From Pseudochelatococcus contaminans (lineage in GTDB: Bacteria; Pseudomonadota; Alphaproteobacteria; Rhizobiales; Beijerinckiaceae), in NCBI RefSeq assembly GCF_014195635.1, contig NZ_JACICC010000006.1:165875-229874 (forward strand): 64,000 nt of DNA, read 5' to 3'. The notes under the pieces are model-generated. The model was given only the letters and a program-made list of their open reading frames with translations. It had not been told where the DNA came from and did no database searches. A program made the position numbers and the translations under genes. Below, in pieces: positions 48,436 through 57,208 of this stretch; the stretch's first letter is position 1, and each line of letters starts with the position of its first letter.

Positions 48436-48466
48436 GTTTTCCAGCATGCGCAATAAGCTGGAAAAC
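48436..48466. other. 10-bp hairpin in the operon B-C gap
   Basis: GTTTTCCAGC (48436-48445) pairs perfectly with GCTGGAAAAC (48457-48466) around an 11-nt loop. It follows the terminator and precedes the liv promoter region. Its role is unknown; it may be part of the repeat element. Confidence 0.45.
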
Positions 48467-48538
48467 AGCGGTTCGGCCTCCCCCTGAAAAGCCCCAGCGC
48501 GCCCTCCGCGATTTTATCAAAGTATGCGACGAAAGTGG

Positions 48539-48552
48539 TAGACAGTTGTCTA
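48539..48552. promoter_or_regulatory. Candidate GntR operator upstream of operon C
   Basis: TAGACA-gt-TGTCTA is a perfect 6+2+6 palindrome, 62 nt upstream of the binding-protein start. Short palindromes of this shape are typical sites for FCD-type GntR regulators, one of which is encoded at the end of the same operon. Confidence 0.5.
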
Positions 48553-48614
48553 TCTATCATTATAGTTATGATTATCCCTAAAAAAGGGGCAAAAAAATAA
48601 AATCAGAGGGTAAT

Positions 48615-49823
48615 ATGATCAATCGTCGCAGACTGCTGCAAAGCGGCGCCATTGCAGGCGCATCTCTCTTGTTGCCCGGCCTTGCCGGACGCGCATTCTC
48701 GGCTTCGGAAGCGATTACGGTCGGTATTCCGGTGCCAATCTCCGGCCCGTTCGCCGCAAACGGAAAATTCGCATCTCTGGGAGGTATTCTCGCCGCTGAA
48801 GAGGCGAGCCGCGAGTTCGGCCGGCAGGTGAAAACGCTGGATCTCGATACGGAAGGCAAGCCCGCAACGGCGGTGCGCAAGGTTCAGGATGCCTTCGATA
48901 ACAATGGCATCAAGCTTTATGCAGGTGGCATCCTGTCGTCCGAGTCGCTGGCGATGGGCAAGGAGGCGTTGCGTCGCAACGGCGTGTTCATCACCACGGC
49001 GGGCGCCGATGAAATCACCGGCACAGACTGCAATGCCGCAACGTTCCGCTGGAGCGTGCCGACCTACGGCGCCATCGAGCAGACGGTTCGCCCGCTTGTC
49101 GATATGCTTCCCGATGCAAAGCGCTGGTATACGATCACGCCGCAATATGTTTTCGGTGACGGGCTGCTGAACGTTGCCAAGGATATTTTCAAGGAAAAAG
49201 GCATTGAGCACGTCGGCAACAGCTATCACTCGCTGACGGAAAAGGAATTCAGCGGCTATCTCACCAATGCCATTGCCGCACGGCCGGATGTATTGCTCAT
49301 CCTGAACTTCGGTTCGCAATCTTCGGACACGCTGCGGCAGGCAGTGAGCTTTGGCCTGAAGAACCGCATGACAATTCTGGTTGCATGGGCATCGGGACTT
49401 GAACAGTTCGAGGCGCTGGGGCCGGATATTTGCGAGGGCGTGTATTTCGGCGCTCAATATTGGCACGGTGTCGATACACCGGGCAATCAGGCGCTGGTCA
49501 AGAGCGTGCGCGAGCGTTTCGATCTGACGCCGAATTATTCTCTGGCCGGTTCCTATATTCTGACGAAGCTGCTCGTCGACGCTGCCGTCAAGGCGGGGTC
49601 AATCGACGGCGACAAGGTTGCCGCGGAACTGCGCGGAAAAACCTATGAGGGGCTGACTGGAGAGGAAACCATCCGGGCGCAGGACAATCAGGTGATCAAG
49701 GATTACTACCTGCTCAAGGGCAAGGCCAAAAAGGACATGGCCGACAAGGACGATTTCGCGGAAATCGTCAGCCAGGGCAAGTCGTTCCTGTCTCCCGAGG
49801 ATGCCGGCTGCAAGATGGGCTGA
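48615..49823 (+). CDS. Branched-chain-amino-acid-type ABC substrate-binding protein
   Basis: A 402-residue periplasmic binding protein of the LivJ/Peripla_BP_6 group. The N-terminus NRRRLLQSGAIAGASLLLPGLAGRAFSA has twin arginines and resembles a Tat signal. The mature domain begins ITVGIPVPISGPFAANGKF. Later segments (NNGIKLYAGGILSSESLAMGKEAL and VFITTAGADEITGTDCN) follow the two-lobe pattern of amide- and amino-acid-binding members. It is the first gene of operon C and provides ligand to LivHMGF. Neighbouring hydrolases suggest the ligand is an N-acylated or N-carbamoylated amino acid or small peptide, not necessarily leucine. Confidence 0.85.
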   Translation: MINRRRLLQSGAIAGASLLLPGLAGRAFSASEAITVGIPVPISGPFAANGKFASLGGILAAEEASREFGRQVKTLDLDTEGKPATAVRKVQDAFDNNGIKLYAGGILSSESLAMGKEALRRNGVFITTAGADEITGTDCNAATFRWSVPTYGAIEQTVRPLVDMLPDAKRWYTITPQYVFGDGLLNVAKDIFKEKGIEHVGNSYHSLTEKEFSGYLTNAIAARPDVLLILNFGSQSSDTLRQAVSFGLKNRMTILVAWASGLEQFEALGPDICEGVYFGAQYWHGVDTPGNQALVKSVRERFDLTPNYSLAGSYILTKLLVDAAVKAGSIDGDKVAAELRGKTYEGLTGEETIRAQDNQVIKDYYLLKGKAKKDMADKDDFAEIVSQGKSFLSPEDAGCKMG

Positions 49824-49971
49824 CCCTTCCGGGCGCGAGTATCGTTCCCGCGACAGGCCGCCACCAAGCCGTTACAGAAGCCGTCACAAAGACAGAATGA
49901 ATATACGGCACGCCCTCTGCATTGAGGGGCATCGGCTCGGCTGAGAGCTATCGGCTTGGTGCGTCCAGTTT

Positions 49972-50014
49972 CCCGGATGCCGGAGGCGCAGCCATGTTGC
50001 TTGCGGTATCCGGG
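49972..50014 (+). other. Hairpin between the binding-protein and LivH genes
   Basis: CCCGGATGCC (49972-49981) and GGTATCCGGG (50005-50014) pair with one mismatch. The 274-nt gap has no credible gene. The hairpin may help set the ratio of binding protein to permease mRNA. Confidence 0.4.
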
Positions 50015-50097
50015 TTGCGCGCTGGCGCCTACGGACGAAGTTCGCGTATTTCCCAAGTCATTCAATCTGCCGCTTTACAGGCGACAGGAGAAAAACC

Positions 50098-50952
50098 ATG
50101 ACATATCTATTCCAGATATTCAATGGCATCGGGATTGGAATGCTTTACTTCCTTCTCGCTGTCGGTTTGAGCGTGATTTTCGGTCTTCTTCAGTTCGTCA
50201 ACTTCGCCCACGGCGCATTTTACCTGCTTGGCGCCTATTTTACTTATGATCTGGTCGAGCGCGGATACAGCTTCTGGGTCGCGATGCCGCTCGCCGCGAT
50301 CATGGTGATGGCGCTGGCGGCGCTGACGGAGATCGTCCTGCTGCGGCGCATCTACAAGCTGCCGCATACGTTCCACATTCTGGTCACGGTGGGGCTCGCC
50401 CTGATCATCCAGGAGATGACCATCATCGTCTGGGGGCCGCTCGGCGGCAACGTCCCGCCGCCTGAAGGGTTGAACGGCGTCATCATCGTGGGCGACTTTA
50501 TTTATCCGGAATACCGGCTGTTCGTGATTGCCTTCACCGCTGTTCTGGCTGTCGGGTTGTGGTGGGTGCTGGAAGGCACGCGCATCGGCGCGATCGTGCG
50601 CGCTGGCTCAGAGTCCTCCGAGAATACGGCGCTGCTCGGCTACAATACCCTGCGCATCAACTCCGCCGTATTCGGCCTTGGCGCGGGTCTCGCCGGCCTT
50701 GCCGGTGCGCTTGCCGCACCCATTCGGGGCGTGGAGCCTTTCATGGGGCTGGAGGCGCTTGGTATTGCGTTTGTCGTGGTCGTCATCGGCGGCATGGGCA
50801 GCTACACCGGCGCGTTGCTGGCCGGCATTCTGGTGGGTGTCACCCAAAGCGTGATGGCGTCGCTGTGGCCTGAAGGCGCGCGGCTGATGATCTATCTCGG
50901 CATGGCACTGGTGATCGTCGCAATGCCCCGCGGCCTGCTCGGGAGGGCGTGA
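50098..50952 (+). CDS. livH: LivH-type ABC permease
   Basis: A 284-residue inner-membrane permease with about eight hydrophobic segments, matching LivH of branched-chain amino acid importers. Landmarks are LLAVGLSVIFGLLQFVNFAHGAFYLLGAY near the N-terminus and the cytoplasmic GAIVRAGSESSENTALLGYN loop that contacts the ATPases. GGAG lies before the ATG. It is followed after 4 nt by livM and forms the channel heterodimer with it. Confidence 0.9.
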   Translation: MTYLFQIFNGIGIGMLYFLLAVGLSVIFGLLQFVNFAHGAFYLLGAYFTYDLVERGYSFWVAMPLAAIMVMALAALTEIVLLRRIYKLPHTFHILVTVGLALIIQEMTIIVWGPLGGNVPPPEGLNGVIIVGDFIYPEYRLFVIAFTAVLAVGLWWVLEGTRIGAIVRAGSESSENTALLGYNTLRINSAVFGLGAGLAGLAGALAAPIRGVEPFMGLEALGIAFVVVVIGGMGSYTGALLAGILVGVTQSVMASLWPEGARLMIYLGMALVIVAMPRGLLGRA

Positions 50953-50956
50953 CATC

Positions 50957-51961
50957 ATGAAAACGATCAACAACCCGATCTTTCACTTCTTCCTCGCCGC
51001 TCTGACCGTCGTTTGTCTGCCGCTGTTCCTGCGCTCCGGCGTTCTGGCGAGCGAAATACTGATCTTCGGTCTCGCTGTTGCGGCGTGTAATCTGCTGCTT
51101 GGCTTCACAGGGCTTCTGTCCTTCGGGCAAGGCATCTTCTTCGGTGTTGGCAGTTATGTCGCCGGCATCCTGCTGACGCGCTACCAGATTCCGGTGCCGC
51201 TGATGCTTTTGCTCTCCGTGGTGCTTGGGGCGCTGATTGCCGTCGCGGTCGGCTGGCTGTCCATCCGCCGGCAGGGCGTGTACTTTGTCATGCTGACGCT
51301 CGCATTCTCGCAGTTCTTCTTCTTCCTTGCCTATTCATTCAGCGGGCTGACGGGCGGAGATAACGGCATTCTCGATGTGCCGCGTCCTGTCATCGCCGGT
51401 TTCGACTTCACAAATCTCTGGAGTTACTACTGGTTCGTGGCGGTGATCTTCCTTGCCGTGTTCGCGCTGATGCTGCGGACAACGCAGTCGACGTTCGGCC
51501 GCACGCTGAGCGCGATCCGCGAGAACGAGGCGCGGGCCAGCGCAGTCGGCTTTCCTGTGCGGGCATTCAAGATCGCGGCCTTCGCCATCTCCGGCGCGGT
51601 CACTGCGCTGGCCGGGGCGCTTCACGCCATGCTGATCGGCGTCGCGCCGCTGTCCAGCATCGAATATCACACCAGCGAAATCATCCTGATCATGACCATC
51701 ATCGGTGGCAGCGGCAATCTCTTTGCCTCGCTGCTGGGCGCGGGCACTTACATGCTGCTCGCCGATGTCCTGTCCACCATCTGGCCTCGCTGGCTGCTGC
51801 TTCTCGGTGTCGCGCTGATCGTGGTGGCGCTGTTCATGCAGCGGGGACTTTGGGGCCTGATAGAGACGTTGGTGTCGCACATCACAGCCACGTCCAAACG
51901 CACCCCCAATGCTGCAACCGAGCGGCCCCTGCATCGACAGGCTGATGGAGGCAAGGCATGA
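50957..51961 (+). CDS. livM: LivM-type ABC permease
   Basis: A 334-residue permease with about nine hydrophobic segments. LLLGFTGLLSFGQGIFFGVGSYVAGIL and the loop LSAIRENEARASAVGFPVRAFKIAAF are LivM hallmarks. The C-terminal 25 residues are hydrophilic and extend beyond the last helix. The 3' end overlaps the livG start by four bases (ATGA), indicating coupled translation. Confidence 0.9.
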   Translation: MKTINNPIFHFFLAALTVVCLPLFLRSGVLASEILIFGLAVAACNLLLGFTGLLSFGQGIFFGVGSYVAGILLTRYQIPVPLMLLLSVVLGALIAVAVGWLSIRRQGVYFVMLTLAFSQFFFFLAYSFSGLTGGDNGILDVPRPVIAGFDFTNLWSYYWFVAVIFLAVFALMLRTTQSTFGRTLSAIRENEARASAVGFPVRAFKIAAFAISGAVTALAGALHAMLIGVAPLSSIEYHTSEIILIMTIIGGSGNLFASLLGAGTYMLLADVLSTIWPRWLLLLGVALIVVALFMQRGLWGLIETLVSHITATSKRTPNAATERPLHRQADGGKA

Positions 51962-52788
51962 GCATTCATAACGAAGCCCTGAAGAGGTCTGGCCACAGTT
52001 CCGGAAAACATGCGCCAGCCCCACATCCGGTTGCCCTGGAAACGAGCGAACTGACTGTCGCTTACGGCAGCTTCCTGGCGGTGCGCGGGGTCAGCCTGTC
52101 GGTGCGGCGCAACAGCATCCACTCCATCATCGGCCCTAACGGTGCCGGCAAGACGACGCTGTTCCACGCTCTCACGGGCCGCGTCAGGCCAAGCGCCGGC
52201 TCCATCCGGCTTGATGATAAGGATATTTCGCATACGCGTGACGACGATCGCGTGCGGCTTGGCATCGCGCGGTCTTTTCAGGTGACGAGCCTGTTTCCGA
52301 ATTTGTCTGTGCAGGAAAACCTGCGCCTTGCCTCGCAAGGCCGTACGCCCTGGCAGGCTCTGGCGCCGTGGCGCAGCATCAACCACAACAAGGAGGCCAT
52401 GGCCACCGCGGGCGAGGTGATGGAACGCTTGTCGCTGACGCAGGTCGCGGGGCGTGCGGCCGGCGAGTTGTCCCACGGCCAGCAGCGCCGGCTTGAGGTG
52501 GGCATGGCGCTTGCCGCCCGCCCGCGCGTGATCCTCATGGATGAGCCGACATCCGGAATGGGCGTCGACGACATCGAAGCAATGAAGGAACTCATCCGCA
52601 GCCTCGCCGCCGATCACACGGTGATTTTCGTGGAGCACAACATGGGGATCGTGATGAACATCAGCGACACGGTCACCGTGATGCGCGCCGGGCAGAAGCT
52701 GGTGGAAGGCACACCGGCGGAAATCCGCGACGATCCCGAAGTGCGGCGGGCCTATCTCGGCAACATGATCACGGGAGACATCGCATGA
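51958..52788 (+). CDS. livG: LivG-type ABC ATP-binding protein
   Basis: A 276-residue ATPase with Walker A GPNGAGKTT (about residue 59), signature LSHGQQRR (about 175) and Walker B VILMDEPTSGMG (about 195). A 28-residue N-terminal extension precedes the usual start. It overlaps livM upstream and livF downstream by four bases each. With LivF it energises uptake. Confidence 0.9.
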   Translation: MSIHNEALKRSGHSSGKHAPAPHPVALETSELTVAYGSFLAVRGVSLSVRRNSIHSIIGPNGAGKTTLFHALTGRVRPSAGSIRLDDKDISHTRDDDRVRLGIARSFQVTSLFPNLSVQENLRLASQGRTPWQALAPWRSINHNKEAMATAGEVMERLSLTQVAGRAAGELSHGQQRRLEVGMALAARPRVILMDEPTSGMGVDDIEAMKELIRSLAADHTVIFVEHNMGIVMNISDTVTVMRAGQKLVEGTPAEIRDDPEVRRAYLGNMITGDIA

Positions 52789-53492
52789 GCATTGCGCTGC
52801 AGGTGGAAAATCTCAACACCTTCTACGGCAAAAGCCATATCCTGCAAGGTATCGGGCTGGAAGTGCGCGAGGGCGAAATCGTCGCGCTGCTCGGGCGTAA
52901 CGGCGCGGGCAAGTCGACGACTCTTAAGAGCGTATGCGGCGCGTTGCGGCCGGCGCAGGGCGCAATTCGTTTCAGGGGGAAGGACATCGCCGGCTGGCCG
53001 GCTTTCCGCGCAGCGCAGGAGGGGCTTCTTCTGGTGCCGGAAGACCGTGGCATCTTCGGCCTGCTGACGGTCGAGGAAAACCTGCGCATCTCCCAGCGCA
53101 AAGGCTCGCCTTGGTCGCTCAAGGATATTTATCGCATGTTTCCGCGTCTGGAAGAGCGCAGGCGCAACAACGGCGGCCAGTTATCCGGCGGTGAGCAGCA
53201 GATGCTCTCGATTGCCCGCGCGTTGCTCAACCATCCAAGGCTCTTGATGCTGGATGAGCCCGTGGAAGGACTGGCGCCCGTCATCGTCGACGAAATCGTC
53301 AATCAGGTTCTTGAGATCAAGCAGAGGGGCATTCCGATACTCATCGTTGAGCAAAATCTGGCCGTATGCGCCAAGATTGCCGACAGGAACTACATTATCG
53401 AGCTTGGAAAAATAGCCTATCACGCCGATGCGGTAACTTTTGCCAACGACGACGAAGCCAGGGATCGTTACCTGGGCGTCAAGGCAGACTGA
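52785..53492 (+). CDS. livF: LivF-type ABC ATP-binding protein
   Basis: A 235-residue ATPase with Walker A GRNGAGKST (about residue 37), signature LSGGEQQM (about 133) and Walker B LLMLDEPVEGLA (about 153). VPEDRGIFGLLTVEENL is the LivF Q-loop region. ATG overlaps the livG stop. The carbamoylase gene starts 13 nt after its stop, so importer and hydrolase are cotranscribed. Confidence 0.9.
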   Translation: MSIALQVENLNTFYGKSHILQGIGLEVREGEIVALLGRNGAGKSTTLKSVCGALRPAQGAIRFRGKDIAGWPAFRAAQEGLLLVPEDRGIFGLLTVEENLRISQRKGSPWSLKDIYRMFPRLEERRRNNGGQLSGGEQQMLSIARALLNHPRLLMLDEPVEGLAPVIVDEIVNQVLEIKQRGIPILIVEQNLAVCAKIADRNYIIELGKIAYHADAVTFANDDEARDRYLGVKAD

Positions 53493-53505
53493 CGATGGAT
53501 GAATC

Positions 53506-54771
53506 ATGCCGGATACAATAAGCATCAATGCCGACAGGCTGCTCGGCACAATTTTCGAAACCGCGCAGTTCGGCGGGCTGCCGAACGGCGGCGTGGCGCG
53601 GCTGACGCTCTCCCGTCATGACAAGGAGGTCCGCGACTGGCTGCGCGCGCAGTGCGAGGCGCTGGGGCTCGACGTGGCGGTCGATGCGGTTGGCAACATG
53701 TTCGCGACCCGTCCGGGACGGGAAGCCGGCACCCTGCCGATTGCCATGGGAAGCCATCTCGACACGCAGCCCACCGGCGGCAGATACGATGGCATACTCG
53801 GCGTGCTCGGCGCTCTCGAAGTGCTGCGGACGCTGGATGAAGCGGGCATCACCACCCATGCCCCGCTGACGCTGGTGAACTGGACTAACGAGGAGGGCTC
53901 GCGATTCAGCCCCGCCATGCTTGGCTCCGGCGTCTATGCCGGTGTCTACAGCCCCGATTACGCCTGTTCGCGAACGGACGTGAACGGTGAGACGTTCGGC
54001 GCGGCGCTGGACGGCATCGGTTATCGCGGTGACGTGCCGGCGGGCTCCGTTCCGCTCGGCGCATTGTTCGAGCTGCACATCGAGCAAGGCCCCATCCTCG
54101 AAGCAGAAAACGCCGTCATCGGTGTCGTGCAGGGGGTGCAGGGCCTGAACTGGTATGAGGTGGAGCTGACGGGGAGGGCCGCGCATACCGGCTCCACGCC
54201 CATGAGCATGCGCCGCAACGCCCTGCTCGCTGCGGCCCGGATCATCGAGAGCGTCGATGCCGTTGCCCGCGACCATGCGCCCCATGCTGTTGGCAGCGTC
54301 GGTTTCATCGAGGCGCATCCCAACTCCAACAACGTCATCCCGGGTTTCGTCCGGCTGATGGTTGACCTTCGCCACCCGGACGACGCCGTGCTGTCGCAAA
54401 TGGCGAGCGCCGTGGAGCGGGCAATCGCGGACGCCGCCCATAGCGCCGATGTGACTGCGGAGTTCAGGAAGGTTGCTGAAACGGCAGCCGTTTCTTTCGA
54501 CGACGAATGCATCGAGGCTGTGCGCGACGCTGCCGCGACGTCGGGTTATGCGAGCCGGGACATTATTTCCGGCGCGGGACACGATTCCGTTCATCTGTCG
54601 CGCCTTGTGCCCACCACCATGATCTTCGTGCCGAGCGAGGGCGGATTGAGTCACAACGCGGCGGAATTTACCGCTCCCCACGAATGCGCTGCCGGTGTGC
54701 AGGTGCTGCTTGACGCGGTGCTCGCATATGACCGGCGCACGGCGGCCAACCGTGCCGGGAATGCAGGCTGA
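53506..54771 (+). CDS. Zn-dependent N-carbamoyl-amino-acid hydrolase (M20 / beta-ureidopropionase group)
   Basis: A 421-residue amidohydrolase of the hydantoinase/carbamoylase M20 subfamily. Metal and catalytic residues are visible: GSHLDTQPTGGRYDG (His and Asp ligands, about residues 83-97), NEEGSRF (Glu pair, about 128), LHIEQGP (His, about 188) and the late SGAGHDS and THNAAEF-like SHNAAEF (His). Members remove the carbamoyl group from N-carbamoyl-L-amino acids or N-carbamoyl-beta-alanine, or hydrolyse allantoate. Location directly after LivF suggests hydrolysis of the imported compound. Confidence 0.87.
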   Translation: MPDTISINADRLLGTIFETAQFGGLPNGGVARLTLSRHDKEVRDWLRAQCEALGLDVAVDAVGNMFATRPGREAGTLPIAMGSHLDTQPTGGRYDGILGVLGALEVLRTLDEAGITTHAPLTLVNWTNEEGSRFSPAMLGSGVYAGVYSPDYACSRTDVNGETFGAALDGIGYRGDVPAGSVPLGALFELHIEQGPILEAENAVIGVVQGVQGLNWYEVELTGRAAHTGSTPMSMRRNALLAAARIIESVDAVARDHAPHAVGSVGFIEAHPNSNNVIPGFVRLMVDLRHPDDAVLSQMASAVERAIADAAHSADVTAEFRKVAETAAVSFDDECIEAVRDAAATSGYASRDIISGAGHDSVHLSRLVPTTMIFVPSEGGLSHNAAEFTAPHECAAGVQVLLDAVLAYDRRTAANRAGNAG

Positions 54772-54784
54772 GAGGAGAACTGCT

Positions 54785-56269
54785 ATGCGCATTGTGATGG
54801 CGCGGATCAACCACGAAACGAACACCTTCTCGCCCATACCGACACCGCTATCCGCGTTTACCCCATTGTGGGGCGAGGAGGCCGAAGCGGCGGCGCGGGT
54901 TTCGAACACGGCAATCGGCGCGTTTCACGCCTATGCCCGTGCTCAGGGCGCCGAAATTGCCGTGCCGGTCTTTGCCATGGCCAATCCAAGCGGGCCAGTC
55001 GCGGACGATGCCTTCGAGGCGCTCGCGGGAGCCGTGCTGGAGGAGGTCGCGAAGGGGTGCGACATCATCCTGCTTGATCTGCATGGTGCGATGGTGACGC
55101 AATCGTTCGATGATGGCGAGGGCGAGCTGCTGGCGCGCGTGCGGCGTCTTGCCCCCGGCGTGCCATTGGGCCTTGCGCTCGATCTGCACGCGAACCTGAC
55201 GGATGACATCGTGAGCAACTGCGATTGCATCGTCGGGTTCAAAACCTACCCGCACATCGACATGTACGAGACGGGCGAGCACGTCACCCGTATTATCGAC
55301 GGTATGGTTCGCGAGGGTCTTCGCCCGGTTAATGCGTGGTCGCATCCGCCCCAGTTCGCGCATACCCTGAGCATGAACACCACGCAGGACAATGCGATGT
55401 CCGCCCTTATCGAGCGGGCGAGAGAGGCGGAAACCGCTGCGGGCGTGCTGGCGGTGTCGGTTTTCGGCGGCTTCTCGCTGGCCGATATTCCGACGGCCGG
55501 CGTATCCGTCGCGGTCACGGCCACGCGTGAAGATACTGCGCGCGACGTGGCTGCCGACATCGCGAGGGAGGTATGGCAGCGGCGGGACGAACTGGTCTTT
55601 CGCGAGGAACCGCTGGACATTTCCATCGCGCAGGCGCGCCGTGTGGCCGAAGAGGCGGGCGGCGCCGGCCCGGTTCTGCTGCTCGATCATGGCGATAACT
55701 GCATGTCGGGCGGCACGTGCGATGTCATGGATGTTCTGGAGGCAGCACTTGGCGCGGGGCTAGACGGGATCGTGTGCGGCCCCATCAACGATGCCGCCGC
55801 GGTCGAAGCATGTCAGGCGGCGGGCGAGGGCGCAGAGATCACCCTGAAACTGGGCAACAAGATTGTGGCGGACGGGTTCGCGTCGCTGCCGCCTTTGTCT
55901 GTAACGGGTGTCGTCGAGGCCTTGGGCGAGGGGCGCTATACCGTGTCCGGGCCGATCTATACCGGGCAGACGTTTTTCATGGGCCGGGCGGCGGTGTTGC
56001 GCACACCGCAGGCGCGCATCCTGATTGTGGAGCAGCCGCACGAGCCTTGGGACGCTGGTGTGTTCCAATGTCTGGGGATAGATCCATTTGCCGCGCGTTT
56101 CCTGATATTGAAATCGCGTATGTATTGTCGTCCTGTATTCGAGCCGCGCGCCAGCGCTGTGATCGCTTGTGCCAGCCGGGGCGTGACGAGTTCGGCTTAC
56201 GAGCTGTTCTCGTTCGAGAAGGTAACCCGTCCGATCTTCCCGCTGGATGAGGGAGCGAACTGGAGTTGA
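54785..56269 (+). CDS. M81-family (MlrC-like) metallohydrolase
   Basis: A 494-residue protein of the M81/MlrC family, named after microcystin-degradation protein MlrC. Characteristic segments are ARINHETNTFSP at the N-terminus, LLDLHGAMV and LDLHANLTDD (metal-binding His/Asp), TYPHIDMYETG, and DHGDNCMSGGTCD in the C-terminal domain. The family is metal-dependent, and most members have no known natural substrate. ATG 54785 follows GAGGAGA, 13 nt after the carbamoylase stop. Cotranscription with a carbamoylase and a Liv importer suggests a shared amide or peptide-like substrate. Confidence 0.85.
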   Translation: MRIVMARINHETNTFSPIPTPLSAFTPLWGEEAEAAARVSNTAIGAFHAYARAQGAEIAVPVFAMANPSGPVADDAFEALAGAVLEEVAKGCDIILLDLHGAMVTQSFDDGEGELLARVRRLAPGVPLGLALDLHANLTDDIVSNCDCIVGFKTYPHIDMYETGEHVTRIIDGMVREGLRPVNAWSHPPQFAHTLSMNTTQDNAMSALIERAREAETAAGVLAVSVFGGFSLADIPTAGVSVAVTATREDTARDVAADIAREVWQRRDELVFREEPLDISIAQARRVAEEAGGAGPVLLLDHGDNCMSGGTCDVMDVLEAALGAGLDGIVCGPINDAAAVEACQAAGEGAEITLKLGNKIVADGFASLPPLSVTGVVEALGEGRYTVSGPIYTGQTFFMGRAAVLRTPQARILIVEQPHEPWDAGVFQCLGIDPFAARFLILKSRMYCRPVFEPRASAVIACASRGVTSSAYELFSFEKVTRPIFPLDEGANWS

Positions 56270-56279
56270 AAGGGCTGAC

Positions 56280-57125
56280 ATGGTGGAGCGCAGGCATTCC
56301 CGGGCGCGCGTGGGCGGTGCCCGGGTTAAACGCATCAAGCTATCGGATCAGATAGCCGACGATCTGCGCCGCCGTATCGCCCATGACAAGATGATGCCGG
56401 GCGACCGCCTGCCGCATGAGCGCGCCCTGACGGAGGAATACGGCTGCGCCAAGAGCACCATGCGCGAGGCGCTGAAGGCGCTTGAGGTGGAAGGCCTGCT
56501 AACCATGCAATCCGGCCCCAACGGCGGCCCGGAAGTGCGCACGGTTTCCATTGACAGCGTGATGCAGCAGTTGCGGCAATACCTGCATTTTCAGAAGCTG
56601 GATTTCAAGCATGTCTATGAGCTGCGCCGGTCGCTGGAAACGACTCTGGCGGCGAATGTCGTCGGCAAGCTGACGCCGGCGCTTTTTCTCCGTCTGGAAG
56701 ACAACATCCGCATCTGTGAGGAAGCCAACGCCAGAGGCGACCGCACAGTGGGACGCTCGGCGGAGACGGAGTTTCACGACATCCTCTGCGAAGCCTGTGA
56801 CAACGTGCTGTTGGTGTTCATGTGCCGCTTCCTCAACAGCCTGCTGCGCGATCTCGTCAGCTATCGCAGCCACAGCCTCAAGGAAAACGAAGCGTTCGGT
56901 GACCACAACGTCGCTAGCCACAAGGCGCTGCTGGAGGCTTATCGCGCGCAGGATGACGGGGCAGTTTCACGCATCATGGAGGAGCATATGTGCTGCGCCG
57001 AGCATTTCATGCTGCGCCTTGACGCCTCTTTCCATTCCGACCTGCTAAGCCGGGAAACTCCGGGGCCTGAGCGGCTGAAGCGCACGTCCGGTATTCGTAT
57101 GGATTTCCCCGGCTCTCCGGATTAG
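56280..57125 (+). CDS. FadR/FCD-type GntR-family regulator
   Basis: A 281-residue regulator. The winged helix lies at about residues 15-85 (LSDQIADDLRRRIAHDKMMPGDRLPHERALTEEYGCAKSTMREALKALEVEGLL). The FCD effector domain follows from about 110, with DFKHVYELRRSLE, the EFHDILCEA His and DHNVASHKALLEAYRAQD, the usual metal/ligand histidines. ATG 56280 has GAAAGGG upstream. It is the last gene of operon C, so it probably senses the operon's substrate and acts at the operon promoter, where a matching palindrome occurs at 48539. Confidence 0.87.
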   Translation: MVERRHSRARVGGARVKRIKLSDQIADDLRRRIAHDKMMPGDRLPHERALTEEYGCAKSTMREALKALEVEGLLTMQSGPNGGPEVRTVSIDSVMQQLRQYLHFQKLDFKHVYELRRSLETTLAANVVGKLTPALFLRLEDNIRICEEANARGDRTVGRSAETEFHDILCEACDNVLLVFMCRFLNSLLRDLVSYRSHSLKENEAFGDHNVASHKALLEAYRAQDDGAVSRIMEEHMCCAEHFMLRLDASFHSDLLSRETPGPERLKRTSGIRMDFPGSPD

Positions 57126-57151
57126 AGCGCCGCCATCGGCAAAAGAAAAGA

Positions 57152-57191
57152 CCGCTTCCATGTTTTAACAAAACGCGGAAGCGGGCTTTTT
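57152..57191 (+). terminator. Terminator at the end of operon C
   Basis: CCGCTTCC (57152-57159) pairs with GGAAGCGG (57177-57184), followed by GCTTTTT. It lies 27 nt after the GntR gene. Confidence 0.8.
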
Positions 57192-57208
57192 GTGTGCAAC
57201 TCGTTTTT

